NCBI RefSeq assembly: GCF_014069575.1
Contig: NZ_CP059675.1
Coordinates: forward strand, 2,108,001-2,172,000
DNA length: 64,000 nucleotides
Source of the DNA: Schaalia sp. JY-X169
GTDB lineage: Bacteria; Actinomycetota; Actinomycetes; Actinomycetales; Actinomycetaceae
Reading direction: 5' to 3'
In this document: one piece after another, positions 9,402 to 18,562 of the stretch
How positions within the stretch are numbered: the first letter of the stretch is position 1
Layout: every line of letters starts with the position of its first letter
The notes under the pieces: model-generated
What the model was told of the DNA's origin: nothing
What the model saw: the letters and a program-made list of their open reading frames with translations, nothing else
Databases searched by the model: none
Program-made: the position numbers and the translations under genes

Positions 9402-11168
9402 CTATGGCTTAACCGGCTCGCTACTTGTCGGGAGGGCCCGGGCGGGGAAACCTGAAGCGACAGGTCCCGGGGTGGGGAAGGCCAGGGTGGGGAAGGCCGG
9501 GGCCGGGAGGGCCGGCGTAGGGGGGTCCTGCGCAAAGAGATCCGGCACGAAGACCCACGTAAAGTCGTAATCGAGCCCTGCTAGGAGACTCCGGTCAATC
9601 TCTTCCACCAGGTCCCGAGGGCGCTTGACATTCTCATTGATCCGTCCGGCATTGAGTTTCAGCTGGATGTCGCTACTGTCACTGCGCTCGAGCTCCGCGA
9701 GCAAGTCCGACCGTCCCGCGCTCATGTCCTCGAGCAACGAGGGCAACGGCAGCGAAGCCAGCGTCCGTTTTTGCAGGGTGATGCCGCCATCCACACACCT
9801 CCACCACCAGTAGGCAAGGGACGAGTTGAGCAGCAGGTATGCCTGGTTCATGGCTTCTGGCGACTGGAAGGTGAGCACGTGACAGCTTGACCTTTGTAGT
9901 GGTTTCTTGCTGGCACTGACGTAGTACCTTGGGGTCGATGCAACCCACAGCCGGTAGAGAGACTCGCCGTCTTCGGGACTCCCGACGACCAGTAGGTCTG
10001 CAAGGCACCTGGCATTCGCATCGGAGTCTTCCGACCCTGGTTGCGCCAACACTTCCGGCCCGCACAGTGTGTCCCACACTGCCTCGGTGCCGGGCATCAA
10101 CTTCGCCCACTCGCCGCCCGGTGCTCTTCGGAGCGGAACCAGAAAGCCCCTCAATCCTTCCCACATTGCTTTCCTGTTTGCCCTGGTCCAGCGAATGATG
10201 GGGGTGATCAGCCAGCCCGGAATTCCTGCGCTTTGGGGGACGAGGCCAGAAGCAGGGCCGGCGGAAACAGAGCCGGCTACCTGAGGATCCGCGACCGTGA
10301 TGCACGCTCTAACAAAGTTGGTGGTACTGGTGTTCGCGGACCCGTATTTGTACCCCCGAAAAATGGTGTCAGGGACATTGTCAAAGACGTAGATCCGTCC
10401 TGATCTGTTCGAGAGGATGTTGCGCAGCGGAGCATATCGCAGCCCACCCAAGAACGAGGCCGGAGTCACCGAAACAAACCCCTTGGTGCTAGCGGATACC
10501 TTCTCCATGAAGTAGGCGTAGAGCTCGCCAGCCCGTGCAGTCGCGTAGCCATCTTGGCGTTCCTTCCTCCCGTAGGGAGGGTTCATGATGACGTAGTCGG
10601 CGGTGACAGTTATCCGAGCTGACAGGAAGTCACCCTTTTGCGACCTGGCCACCAATTCTGGTAGCACCCCGTCGTTCCCACGCGCCGCAAAGGATGCCGT
10701 GAGGATCGCTTCTGCGCTAGCCAAGGCGACCTCGTCCAAGTCGACCAAGGACAGGCGTCTCGCCACAAAGGTACTCGGGTCATCCTGGCTTGCAGCAAGA
10801 TGCCAGGAGAGGTTACCGATCCCACAACAGGGGTCCAGCCACGTACCCGCAGGGAAGTGGTCGGCCTCAGCAACCATGAATTTCGCAACGTCGTCGGGCG
10901 TGAAGTACTGGCCATCGCGGCGTCGGGACTTCGGGTCCGACAGGGCGAGGAGCGCCTCGTACACAACGCCTAACTCCCCCACAGACATATCCGCCAACGG
11001 GGACACCTCGGAGGGATCTACACCGAGGTGCCCAATCAGTTGGCGCGCCAGATCCGGACGTTTCAGAGAAAGAGATCCCGCTAGGGCACGCTTCCAGTTC
11101 AGTTGTGCGAGAGAGCGCTCCGGGGCGCGCAACGCCTCTATCGCACGGGAAACGACCTGGGAATCCAC
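9402..11168 (-). CDS. Orphan N6-adenine DNA methyltransferase
   Basis: A 588-aa SAM-dependent DNA methylase. A leader segment ends in GQYFTP, SAM-binding motif I is LDPCCGIGNLSW, and catalytic motif IV is NPPYG, which together indicate N6-adenine methylation of the type I/type IIG architecture. A longer C-terminal part, with SSLAYWWW and ITLQKRTLASLPLP, looks like a TaqI/Eco57I-type target-recognition region. The last 50 residues are low-complexity Pro/Ala/Thr/Phe repeats. The start is a GTG directly after the TAG of the upstream gene (zero spacing), implying translational coupling. No restriction or specificity subunit is nearby, so it is either orphan or epigenetic. Confidence 0.8.
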   Translation of the reverse strand: MDSQVVSRAIEALRAPERSLAQLNWKRALAGSLSLKRPDLARQLIGHLGVDPSEVSPLADMSVGELGVVYEALLALSDPKSRRRDGQYFTPDDVAKFMVAEADHFPAGTWLDPCCGIGNLSWHLAASQDDPSTFVARRLSLVDLDEVALASAEAILTASFAARGNDGVLPELVARSQKGDFLSARITVTADYVIMNPPYGRKERQDGYATARAGELYAYFMEKVSASTKGFVSVTPASFLGGLRYAPLRNILSNRSGRIYVFDNVPDTIFRGYKYGSANTSTTNFVRACITVADPQVAGSVSAGPASGLVPQSAGIPGWLITPIIRWTRANRKAMWEGLRGFLVPLRRAPGGEWAKLMPGTEAVWDTLCGPEVLAQPGSEDSDANARCLADLLVVGSPEDGESLYRLWVASTPRYYVSASKKPLQRSSCHVLTFQSPEAMNQAYLLLNSSLAYWWWRCVDGGITLQKRTLASLPLPSLLEDMSAGRSDLLAELERSDSSDIQLKLNAGRINENVKRPRDLVEEIDRSLLAGLDYDFTWVFVPDLFAQDPPTPALPAPAFPTLAFPTPGPVASGFPARALPTSSEPVKP

Positions 11169-12050
11169 CTAGACCCGGTAGCCCATCATGGCGGACCGCC
11201 GTTGCCCGTTGCGCTTCACAAGCCAGACAATACCGCCGATCAGAACCCCCAAACCAACGATGCCAACCACTGACGCCCACCCGAGTGCCGAGGCCGTCGC
11301 GGGGAGCATCCCATCCAATGCCTCCCCGTCAAAAACAACAACCGAGTCAGATGACGTCATCCCAGTGCAGGAAAGCGTGTACTCCCCCGGAGTCAAATCC
11401 CTTGCGACCACTATCGCGCCGTCAAGCTCAGGTTGCATTTCCACGCTTCCTAAGCCTTCCTGTGAGAGTGTGCACGTCTGTGGCAGCGTCGATGTCGTAG
11501 CAACTCCGATGGAGCCGGTTTCACCCACCACGACGACGCCACCATTGGTTGCCTGCATCGAACTCTCCACAATGCTGGAGAGTCCAATCCCAGAGAAAAT
11601 CATGGCAACGAGGACGATTGGCGCAATGACCACCATAAGTATCGCGCCACCAACAATCGTCAATATCGGTCCTGTTCGTGACGGGAGCGGAGGCGACACC
11701 GGATAGCCGTATCCGCCCGCGTGCGGCCCGTGGGTGTTTTGTGGAACTCCTGAACCATATGGAGTGCCGCCCTGGGGACCAGTTCCATACGGGGACGCCC
11801 CATATGGGTTCTGCGTCTGTTGTGAGCTGGTCGGGAACTGAGCACCTGCCTGCCCGCCGGGAAAATACTGGGGACTCTGTGGGGGTTGCGAACCGGAGGC
11901 ATCCGCTCCACCGTATACGGGCCAAGGCGTCGAACCCTGTCCTTCCTGCACACCTCCCGGGTTTGTCTGTCCGTACACAGGCCAGGGATTCTCACCCTGA
12001 TTCTGACCGCGATTGTTCTGGGAACTTCCCGAACTATAAGGGTCACTCAT
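11169..12050 (-). CDS. Membrane protein with Q/G/P-rich N-terminal region
   Basis: A 293-aa protein of unknown function. About 120 N-terminal residues are low complexity and contain two copies of a PWPVYG motif plus several NPYG/SPYG/TPYG-like units. A hydrophobic segment (PILTIVGGAILMVVIAPIVL) follows, then an exported-looking domain of about 80 residues with two cysteines, a second membrane segment (WASVVGIVGLGVLIGGIVWL) and a short basic tail. Topology is therefore probably cytoplasmic tail, external domain, cytoplasmic end. Its start overlaps the gatD stop (ATGA) and its stop abuts the methylase start. Confidence 0.75.
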   Translation of the reverse strand: MSDPYSSGSSQNNRGQNQGENPWPVYGQTNPGGVQEGQGSTPWPVYGGADASGSQPPQSPQYFPGGQAGAQFPTSSQQTQNPYGASPYGTGPQGGTPYGSGVPQNTHGPHAGGYGYPVSPPLPSRTGPILTIVGGAILMVVIAPIVLVAMIFSGIGLSSIVESSMQATNGGVVVVGETGSIGVATTSTLPQTCTLSQEGLGSVEMQPELDGAIVVARDLTPGEYTLSCTGMTSSDSVVVFDGEALDGMLPATASALGWASVVGIVGLGVLIGGIVWLVKRNGQRRSAMMGYRV

Positions 12051-12820
12051 CAGTTCTCCTCTTCCACGCCGACAGCTTCAAGGCGTTCACTTCGCAGCCT
12101 CTCAACAAGGGGCATTTCGATTTCTGCTAACTCACCGGGATTGACTCCGAGCGCCTCTGCCAGAAGGTAGTCAGCCAACTGGGGGTTCCGCGCTAGTGCC
12201 GGGCCGTGTAGGTACGTGCCAATAATGCTCCCCTGCACGGCACCCTCGTAGAGGACCGACGAGGAGTCGTCCGCTTCCAGTGAGTCCTCGACGCTTCCAT
12301 TTCCGACTCCCACCAGCACCTCCCCCAGCGGCCTCGCATCGGGACCCAGCGTTGTCCCTCCACCATGGTTCTCAAACCCCGTCAGCAGGTGAGTCAAACC
12401 CGCCAGCAGGGGACGTTCAACCAGTTCCCCAATCGCACGACGTCCCCGAGGCCGAGTGACCACGTCAAGCAATCCCAAACCTTCGACTTCACGTCCACCC
12501 GCGTCCGTGTACCTCTCACCAAGGACCTGCAGTGAAGCACAAATGGCCAATATGGGACGCCGTGCTTCCGCTGCTTCCACAAGTCCTCTATGTTCTCGCA
12601 TTCGTGATGCGGCAAGGGCTTGCGCGGTATCCTCCCCACCACCGAGGACATAAATATCGAGGTCGGAAGGGATGGCATCCGAGAGACCAATTATCATCAC
12701 TTCGGCTGGAATGCCGCGCCTCACTGCCCTCTCACGGAGAACGGTTGCGTTGCCGGTATCGCCATAGGTACCCAGTACCTCGGGATAAACGACACCGATC
12801 CGCAGGACCGACTCAGACAT
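12050..12820 (-). CDS. gatD: Lipid II isoglutaminyl synthase, glutaminase subunit GatD
   Basis: A 256-aa class I glutamine amidotransferase that supplies ammonia to MurT for amidation of the D-glutamate of the lipid II stem peptide. Visible features are the N-terminal YPEVLGTYGDTGN, the nucleophile C94 in AICASLQVLGE, and the catalytic histidine in IGTYLHGPALARNP, all typical of GatD. The start is the ATG at 12820, eight bases inside the 3' end of murT, so the pair is translationally coupled. The longer open frame to 12931 reads through murT and is not credible. The cytoplasmic MurT-GatD complex acts before lipid II is flipped. Confidence 0.93.
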   Translation of the reverse strand: MSESVLRIGVVYPEVLGTYGDTGNATVLRERAVRRGIPAEVMIIGLSDAIPSDLDIYVLGGGEDTAQALAASRMREHRGLVEAAEARRPILAICASLQVLGERYTDAGGREVEGLGLLDVVTRPRGRRAIGELVERPLLAGLTHLLTGFENHGGGTTLGPDARPLGEVLVGVGNGSVEDSLEADDSSSVLYEGAVQGSIIGTYLHGPALARNPQLADYLLAEALGVNPGELAEIEMPLVERLRSERLEAVGVEEEN

Positions 12821-14132
12821 CTGAATCACCGCCACTTCCAGACTTGGCCCGTGCTGTTTCAATCTCTTTCTTGAGATCCCGGAATGCCGTGTAATTTGCC
12901 AACACCTGCACGGGAGCAACATCCATGGCAAAGATCGCTTCGAAGGGGCTATCGATCACTTCGGCAGTGATGCCAGCGTAATCCAGTCTCACCGCCAAGT
13001 CTGCGGCCCTCTCCCCGCTGGCTATGATGCGACTCGCTCCCAGCTCCCGCAGGGGTGTGAAGTCAACGTCCCACAACCATGAGGTATCAGTACCGTCGGC
13101 GCGCTGCGCGTTGACCGCAACAATGACCTGTTCGGTACTGGAAGGAATTGCAGTCTGGGACTCTTGCCAGCCTGCGGGGTTCTTGGCCAGCAGCAGATTT
13201 ACGGCCCGCCCTGCAACATCGTAGGTTTGGTAGCGTCCAGCAACCCCACTGACAGTTCCCACCGCGCGTGCAGCACGCAGAGGAGCAACCCCCATCACAA
13301 CCGCGGCAGCTATTGCCTGCGCACTGTTACCCCGGTTGGCCCTGCCAGGAACACTCAAAGACACTGGGGTGTGGGTACCGTCTGGCCCCAGCAGATCGAA
13401 GGAGCCATCCTCGAACACCTCGGTGATCTCCCAGTCGGGGACCGGACGGCGATAGGCGCCATCGCCCTCGACCTCCCAATCCTCATCATGGCGCTCGATG
13501 AGCGTGCCTGTGCGCGGGAAGGAAACCGCATCGTCCTTCCAGGGGGCACCCGCCGCCACCCAGACGACCTTGGGCGCATCCCAGGCCGCAGAGACAACAA
13601 GGGGGTCATCACAGTTGGCGATGATCGTTGCCTGAGGATTGGCGTTAACCGCATCTCTGAGACGCTTCTCAACTGCTCCGATTTCTCCGACCCGGTCCAG
13701 CTGGTCGCGGGAGAGATTCAGCAGAACTATGGCTTCCGGGCCCACCTTTCCAGCAATGTCGGGCATGTTCATCTCATCAACTTCAAGAGCTGCCAGGTGC
13801 GCATCCCGCCCCACCATTAGGGCGGTTGTCACGCCGGTCTGCATGTTGTCTCCACCCAGATTTCCTGTGACCCGGCCTACGGCACTCAATGCGGCAGCGA
13901 CCATCTTGGTCGTCGTGGATTTCCCGTTGGTACCCGTGATGAGGACGCATCGTTTACCGGCGCTCAACTCTTCAATCATGTCGGGGTTGACGCGAAGTGC
14001 AACGCGCCCTCCAAACATTCCGCCCGCCCCGCGGCCCATTGCCTTCGAGGCCGCGCGAGCACCCAAACCCGCCACAAGAGCTGCCCGAGCCCGCGCAGAA
14101 AGAGATCCTCCCCGAGACTGCTTAGGTGTCAT
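12813..14132 (-). CDS. murT: Lipid II isoglutaminyl synthase, ligase subunit MurT
   Basis: A 439-aa Mur-ligase homologue that activates the alpha-carboxylate of D-Glu in lipid II for amidation with ammonia from GatD. The ATP-binding loop TGTNGKSTTTK is at about residues 67-76, with Mur-type NLSRDQLDR and a C-terminal MurT domain. In MurT proteins a Cys4 zinc ribbon (CPxCG ... WxCxxCG) is normally inserted in the middle domain. Here the same framework is present at about residues 204-225, but it reads FPRTG and WEVEGDG, so all four cysteines are replaced (F205, T208, V221, D224). It starts 9 bases after the hspR stop. Confidence 0.93.
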   Translation of the reverse strand: MTPKQSRGGSLSARARAALVAGLGARAASKAMGRGAGGMFGGRVALRVNPDMIEELSAGKRCVLITGTNGKSTTTKMVAAALSAVGRVTGNLGGDNMQTGVTTALMVGRDAHLAALEVDEMNMPDIAGKVGPEAIVLLNLSRDQLDRVGEIGAVEKRLRDAVNANPQATIIANCDDPLVVSAAWDAPKVVWVAAGAPWKDDAVSFPRTGTLIERHDEDWEVEGDGAYRRPVPDWEITEVFEDGSFDLLGPDGTHTPVSLSVPGRANRGNSAQAIAAAVVMGVAPLRAARAVGTVSGVAGRYQTYDVAGRAVNLLLAKNPAGWQESQTAIPSSTEQVIVAVNAQRADGTDTSWLWDVDFTPLRELGASRIIASGERAADLAVRLDYAGITAEVIDSPFEAIFAMDVAPVQVLANYTAFRDLKKEIETARAKSGSGGDSDV

Positions 14133-14141
14133 TCGTTCCCC

Positions 14142-14786
14142 TCAAACCAACTTGCGACGCTCTGCTATCTGCCCCAGACGTAGACTGGCAACCAGTTGCC
14201 AGCCCGTCAATCCACGCTCCGCCAGGGCACTGCCAGGGCGCATGGATAACTCTACAGGTGCGTGTCGCCCAGGCTTCGAGCTCACCAGCTCCACCAGTTC
14301 GCGAGCAGCCCCAACGGGCCGCGACCCAGGCAGCTGAAGGGAGGCAGCGGCGACATCACCGCCGCTGGTGGGGACGTCCGACCGTCGACCCACTGCCCCG
14401 GAGTGGGAGCGGAGCTGCACCTTCCCCTCCGAATCCGCGGTGAAAACCCCCTTCACGGGGGTCTGCGCCCTCGCAAGTGCGGCGTTGAGGTCATCAAGCG
14501 CGCTCTTCAAAGTACGCACTTCTTCTTCGAGGCCGAGAATGCGTTGCACCCCAGCCAGGTTGATCCCGTGTTCCTGAGTCAACCGTTGGATATGCCGCAA
14601 GCGTTCAATGTCGGCTGAAGAGTAGCGTCGTCCCTGGCCTTTGGTTCGACCTGGCTTGACCAGTCCAAGACGGTCGTACTGCCGCAGTGTCTGCGCATGC
14701 ATTCCACTCAGAGTCGCGGCCACCGAAACGGTATAGACGGCCTCACTCCTCGCGTTGGCTTGCTGTGACGCTACTGCCTCAGTCAT
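14142..14786 (-). CDS. hspR: Heat-shock repressor HspR (MerR family)
   Basis: A 214-aa MerR-family DNA-binding protein that represses the dnaK operon through HAIR operators, with DnaK as co-repressor in characterised actinobacteria. The helix-turn-helix reads VSVAATLSGMHAQTLRQYDR, followed by GRRYSSADIERL and EHGINLAGVQRIL. The C-terminal tail after about residue 110 is longer and less conserved than in mycobacterial HspR. The ATG overlaps the dnaJ stop (ATGA). Two HAIR-like boxes upstream of dnaK fit autoregulation of the whole operon. Confidence 0.93.
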   Translation of the reverse strand: MTEAVASQQANARSEAVYTVSVAATLSGMHAQTLRQYDRLGLVKPGRTKGQGRRYSSADIERLRHIQRLTQEHGINLAGVQRILGLEEEVRTLKSALDDLNAALARAQTPVKGVFTADSEGKVQLRSHSGAVGRRSDVPTSGGDVAAASLQLPGSRPVGAARELVELVSSKPGRHAPVELSMRPGSALAERGLTGWQLVASLRLGQIAERRKLV

Positions 14787-15835
14787 CGGGTTGTCGCCGC
14801 CTTAAGCGCTTCGCGAGGGTCCCAAGTACCAAGTTCTGTCCGTAGCTCTTCTATCGTCGCTTTTGCGTCGTCGGAGAGCTTCGAGGGCGTGCTGACCTGT
14901 AGTTCAACAAGAACGTCGCCGCGCTTGCTGCCTTTCTTCACACCTCGCTCGCGAACCCGCAGAACACGGCCTGACGAAGTGTTGGCTGGAACTTTTACCC
15001 CCACCTTTGTTCCGTCGGGCAGCGGCACGTCGATCGTTGCACCCAACGCTGCTTCCGGGTATGACACCGGGACTTTAACCCGTAGGTTTGCGCCGTCCAT
15101 CGTGAAGACGGGGCTCTTCTCTACGGAGACTTTGACGACGAGGTCGCCTGCCGGTCCTCCTGATACGCCGGGCTGACCTTTGCCACGAAGACGGATCTTC
15201 TGTCCGTCGCGGACCCCGGCAGGAATTCGCACCTTCATCGACTTGCCGTCGAGGGCGAACTGCAGGGTCTCGCCCTCGTACGCCTGTTTGAAAGTCAGAG
15301 TGGTCGAAGTTGTGAGGTCGGCGCCTTTCTGCGGTTGCGGCGCTGCGTATTGCCCACCACCGAAGCCGCCAAAGGGACTTCCACCGCCGGATCCACCGCT
15401 GCCGAAGGGGCTGGAGCCCCCTCCCCCGCCAAAGAGTGAGGAGAGTATGTCTTCGGCTCCACCGAATCCACCTCCACCACCGCCACTGGTTTGGTAGCGC
15501 ACGTTCGGGCCACCCTGGCCCGCACCGCCGCCGAACATGCCGCCAAACATGTCTTCGAAGCCGCCGCCCGCGCCGCCGCCCGTGTAGCGGGGGCCGCCCG
15601 AACCCATGGCGCGGATCGCATCATAACGCTCACGCTGGTCCTTGTCGGAAAGAACGGCGAATGCCTCACCGATCTCCTTGAACTTGGCCTCAGCCTTCGT
15701 GTCCCCCGCGTTCTGGTCCGGGTGCCACTTGCGGGCGAGCTTGCGGTACGCCTTCCGGATCTCTTTGTCGTCCGCTGACTTGTCGACGCCGAGGATCTTG
15801 TAGAAGTCTTGGTCTAGCCAATCTTGTTCAGCCAT
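14783..15835 (-). CDS. dnaJ: J-domain co-chaperone DnaJ, zinc-finger-less type
   Basis: A 350-aa DnaK co-chaperone. The J domain occupies residues 10-75 with the HPD motif in KWHPDQ; a very Gly/Phe-rich linker spans about 80-175; two C-terminal substrate-binding beta domains follow. There are no CxxCxGxG repeats, so this is a class B (CbpA-like) J-protein rather than the zinc-containing DnaJ. It stimulates DnaK ATPase. GAGGAGG precedes the ATG. It sits between grpE and hspR in a compact operon. Confidence 0.93.
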   Translation of the reverse strand: MAEQDWLDQDFYKILGVDKSADDKEIRKAYRKLARKWHPDQNAGDTKAEAKFKEIGEAFAVLSDKDQRERYDAIRAMGSGGPRYTGGGAGGGFEDMFGGMFGGGAGQGGPNVRYQTSGGGGGGFGGAEDILSSLFGGGGGSSPFGSGGSGGGSPFGGFGGGQYAAPQPQKGADLTTSTTLTFKQAYEGETLQFALDGKSMKVRIPAGVRDGQKIRLRGKGQPGVSGGPAGDLVVKVSVEKSPVFTMDGANLRVKVPVSYPEAALGATIDVPLPDGTKVGVKVPANTSSGRVLRVRERGVKKGSKRGDVLVELQVSTPSKLSDDAKATIEELRTELGTWDPREALKAATTR

Positions 15836-15859
15836 TTCAGCCTCCTCTCCATCGAACCC

Positions 15860-16447
15860 CTAAGCAGGGTTGTCAACGATTACCTTGGTTGGGCGAAGAA
15901 CCCGTTCGCCGACCTTGAATCCGGGTTGCAGAACGGTCGCGATGACAGCCTCTTCGACATCGGGGTTAGCCTGCGCCATAAGCGCGTCGTGCAACGTCGG
16001 GTCGAAGACGTCTCCGGGTGCCCCAAACTGGACGAGGCCGAAGCGTCCACCGAGGATCTCTTCGAACTTGTCCGCAATTGCCGCGAACGGTCCGTCTGCC
16101 AGCTCCCCGGCTGTACGTGCAGCCTCGATATCGTCGAGGACTGGCAGTAGTTCCTCCACAACGTCCTCCCGGGCTGCGGCCTGGCGGTTAGCAGCCTCTT
16201 CTTTGGAGCGGCGCACATAGTTACCGTACTCCTGGCGTACGTTGTAAGTCTCTGCCCTGCTTCTGCTGAGCTCATCGCGTGCTTCGTCAAGATCCTTCTG
16301 GAGTTTCACCAGGTCGCTGCCGTCGCCAAAATTCTCTTCAAATGCGGTGAAGTCTGTGTCTTCTCCGCCCTCGTCGGCAGATGTGTTTTCCGCAATATGT
16401 TGAGTGGGGTCTTCCGAACCCGGATCAACAGTGTTTTCTTCAGTCAT
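15860..16447 (-). CDS. grpE: Nucleotide exchange factor GrpE
   Basis: A 195-aa GrpE, the ADP/ATP exchange factor for DnaK. It has an acidic, disordered N-terminus of about 55 residues, a long coiled-coil helix (about 45-100, LQKDLDEARDELSRSRAE), and the C-terminal beta domain ending GFKVGERVLRPTKVIV. It starts behind GGAGAAGAG, is separated from dnaK by a 121-base gap containing a hairpin, and lies 24 bases before dnaJ. Confidence 0.96.
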   Translation of the reverse strand: MTEENTVDPGSEDPTQHIAENTSADEGGEDTDFTAFEENFGDGSDLVKLQKDLDEARDELSRSRAETYNVRQEYGNYVRRSKEEAANRQAAAREDVVEELLPVLDDIEAARTAGELADGPFAAIADKFEEILGGRFGLVQFGAPGDVFDPTLHDALMAQANPDVEEAVIATVLQPGFKVGERVLRPTKVIVDNPA

Positions 16448-16510
16448 GCTCTCTTCTCCGTTGGCCTGCTGGGCCTGAACGTTCCTTCTAAAGTCTGCCG
16501 GACAGACGGC

Positions 16511-16538
16511 GGAGGGGGCCGCAGGCGCGACCCCCTCC
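16511..16538 (-). terminator. Hairpin in the dnaK-grpE gap
   Basis: A perfect 8-bp stem, GGAGGGGG (16511-16518) and CCCCCTCC (16531-16538), with a 12-base loop, lies just after the dnaK stop. There is no U-run, so it is more likely a partial attenuator or mRNA-processing or stability element, allowing DnaK to exceed the downstream chaperones, than a full terminator. Confidence 0.5.
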
Positions 16539-16568
16539 CCGTTACTAAGTTGTCAGTCGAAACTGCGC

Positions 16569-18422
16569 CTACTTGTCGTCCTCGTCTTCAACGATCTCTG
16601 CGTCGATGACTTCTTCCTCAGCGTTGACATCTTCCTGGCTGGGAAGCTCTTCCTCTGCTGCCTCTGACGCTGCAGCCTGGTAAACCTCTTCACCAATCTT
16701 CATGCCGACCTCGTTGAGGTGATCGAATGCCTTCTTCACAGCATCCGTGTCGTCGCCCTCGAGCGCAGACTTCACTTCGTCGATGGCTTCCTGAACCGTC
16801 TTGCGGGTGTCTTCAGAAACCTTGTCCTCGTTCTCCTTGAGGAGCTTCTCGATAGAGTATGCGGTCTGCTCAGCAAGGTTACGGGTTTCCAGGTCCTCGC
16901 GACGCTTCTTATCCTCTTCAGCGTGCTCTTCGGCTTCCTTCACCATGCGCTCAATGTCATCCTTGGGAAGTGCAGAACCACCGGTGATTGTCATCGACTG
17001 TTCCTTGTTCGTCCCACGGTCCTTGGCGGAAACGTGGACAATGCCGTTGGCGTCAATATCGAAGGAGACCTCAATTTGGGGAACCCCACGCGGCGCCGGA
17101 GCAATGCCGGTCAGTTCGAAGGTGCCCAGCGGCTTGTTATCCCTGGTGAAGTCACGTTCACCCTGGAATACCTGGATGAGGACGGAAGACTGGCCATCTT
17201 CAGCAGTCGAGAACACCTCGGTTGCACGGGTTGGGATCGCCGTGTTGCGCTCGATCAGTCGGGTCATTACGCCACCCTTGGTCTCAATGCCGAGGGAAAG
17301 CGGTGTCACGTCGATCAGCAGCACGTCAGAGCGGTCGCCCTGCATGACACCGGCCTGAAGGGCTGCGCCGATAGCAACAACCTCATCTGGGTTCACTGTA
17401 CGAGTCGGCTCCTTACCACCGGTCAACTTGACGACGAGGTCGTTCACGGCCGGCATACGGGTTGAGCCACCAACCAGCACCACGTGGTCAATCTCAGAAA
17501 CCGAAACTCCGGCCTCCTTGATGACGTCCTTGAACGGCTTCTCGGTGCGATCCAAGAGGTCCTTCGTCATGTCTTCAAACTTTGCGCGCGTTAGCTTCTC
17601 ATCCAAGTGGATTGGGCCTGACTCGCTCATCGACAGGTACTGCATCGAGATGGTGGTGGTCGTCGCGGTTGAAAGCTCACGCTTCGCCTGCTCTGACGCT
17701 TCCTTCAAACGCTGCAGTGCGACCGGATCCTTACCCAGGTCAACACCGGTCTTGGACTTGACCTGCTGGATCAACCAGTCAACGATGCGCTGATCCCAGT
17801 CGTCGCCACCCAGCCGGTTGTCGCCTGCTGTAGCGCGAACCTGAATGGTGGAGAAGCCATCATCATCCTTGGCAACTTCCAGCAGTGATACGTCGAAGGT
17901 ACCGCCGCCGAGGTCGAAGACCAGAATCAGTTCTTCTTCTTTTCCTTTATCCAGACCGTAGGCAAGTGCTGCCGCTGTCGGCTCGTTGATAATGCGCAGA
18001 ACGTTCAAACCTGAAATCTGCCCCGCGTCCTTGGTTGCCTGACGCTCAGCATCGTTGAAGTACGCGGGGACCGTGATCACCGCGTCGGTGACGGGCTCAC
18101 CCAGGTACGATTCTGCATCGTGCTTCAGCTTCGACAAGATACGCGCCGAAATCTCTTGCGCCGTGTAGTTCTTATCGTCAATGCTCTGGGACCAGTTCGT
18201 TCCCATATGGCGCTTCACTGAAGAAATTGTGCGATCAACGTTGGTTACTGCCTGACGCTTCGCAATTTCACCCACAAGAACTTCGCCGCTCTTGGAGAAT
18301 GCCACCACCGAAGGGGTGGTACGTGCGCCCTCAGCGTTCACGATGATCGTCGGTTCGCCACCCTCTAGCACCGCGAGTGCGGAGTTGGTGGTTCCCAAGT
18401 CAATACCTACTGCTCGACCCAT
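16569..18422 (-). CDS. dnaK: Chaperone DnaK (Hsp70)
   Basis: A 617-aa Hsp70. The nucleotide-binding domain starts GIDLGTTNS and includes [17 protein letters not shown]. The interdomain linker follows [13 protein letters not shown], then come the substrate-binding beta domain and a helical lid ending in an acidic EIVEDEDDK tail. The length is normal for actinobacteria. The start is supported by AGGAGG eight bases upstream. It heads the dnaK-grpE-dnaJ-hspR operon and also acts as HspR co-repressor in characterised relatives. Two HAIR boxes lie 76-161 bases upstream of its start. Confidence 0.98.
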   Translation of the reverse strand: MGRAVGIDLGTTNSALAVLEGGEPTIIVNAEGARTTPSVVAFSKSGEVLVGEIAKRQAVTNVDRTISSVKRHMGTNWSQSIDDKNYTAQEISARILSKLKHDAESYLGEPVTDAVITVPAYFNDAERQATKDAGQISGLNVLRIINEPTAAALAYGLDKGKEEELILVFDLGGGTFDVSLLEVAKDDDGFSTIQVRATAGDNRLGGDDWDQRIVDWLIQQVKSKTGVDLGKDPVALQRLKEASEQAKRELSTATTTTISMQYLSMSESGPIHLDEKLTRAKFEDMTKDLLDRTEKPFKDVIKEAGVSVSEIDHVVLVGGSTRMPAVNDLVVKLTGGKEPTRTVNPDEVVAIGAALQAGVMQGDRSDVLLIDVTPLSLGIETKGGVMTRLIERNTAIPTRATEVFSTAEDGQSSVLIQVFQGERDFTRDNKPLGTFELTGIAPAPRGVPQIEVSFDIDANGIVHVSAKDRGTNKEQSMTITGGSALPKDDIERMVKEAEEHAEEDKKRREDLETRNLAEQTAYSIEKLLKENEDKVSEDTRKTVQEAIDEVKSALEGDDTDAVKKAFDHLNEVGMKIGEEVYQAAASEAAEEELPSQEDVNAEEEVIDAEIVEDEDDK

Positions 18423-18497
18423 GAGTCGTGCCTCCTGTTTTCTAAATCTATTTGGTCAGTCGCTCACGGTCGGGAGGGCTTTCCCAACCTTTCCAAC

Positions 18498-18518
18498 CTT
18501 GAGCCTCATGGACTCAAC
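18498..18518. promoter_or_regulatory. HAIR operator 1 (HspR box)
   Basis: CTTGAGC, seven bases, ACTCAAC: one mismatch per arm from the HspR consensus CTTGAGT-N7-ACTCAAG. It overlaps the predicted transcription start of dnaK, consistent with direct repression. Confidence 0.8.
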
Positions 18519-18545
18519 CTTAGAAGTTGACACGACCGGACGCAA
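18517..18545 (-). promoter_or_regulatory. Predicted dnaK promoter
   Basis: On the minus strand, TTGCGT (-35, 18540-18545) and TAAGGT (-10, 18517-18522) are separated by exactly 17 bases. The -10 abuts HAIR box 1 and the expected start site, about 18510, falls inside it. Inferred from sequence only. Confidence 0.5.
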
Positions 18546-18562
18546 CCCCCAAATCATGCAGA

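Noticed and set aside
12821-12931. N-terminal extension of gatD
   Set aside because: It reads through the murT 3' end in a second frame; GatD family length and the ATG at 12820 decide the start.
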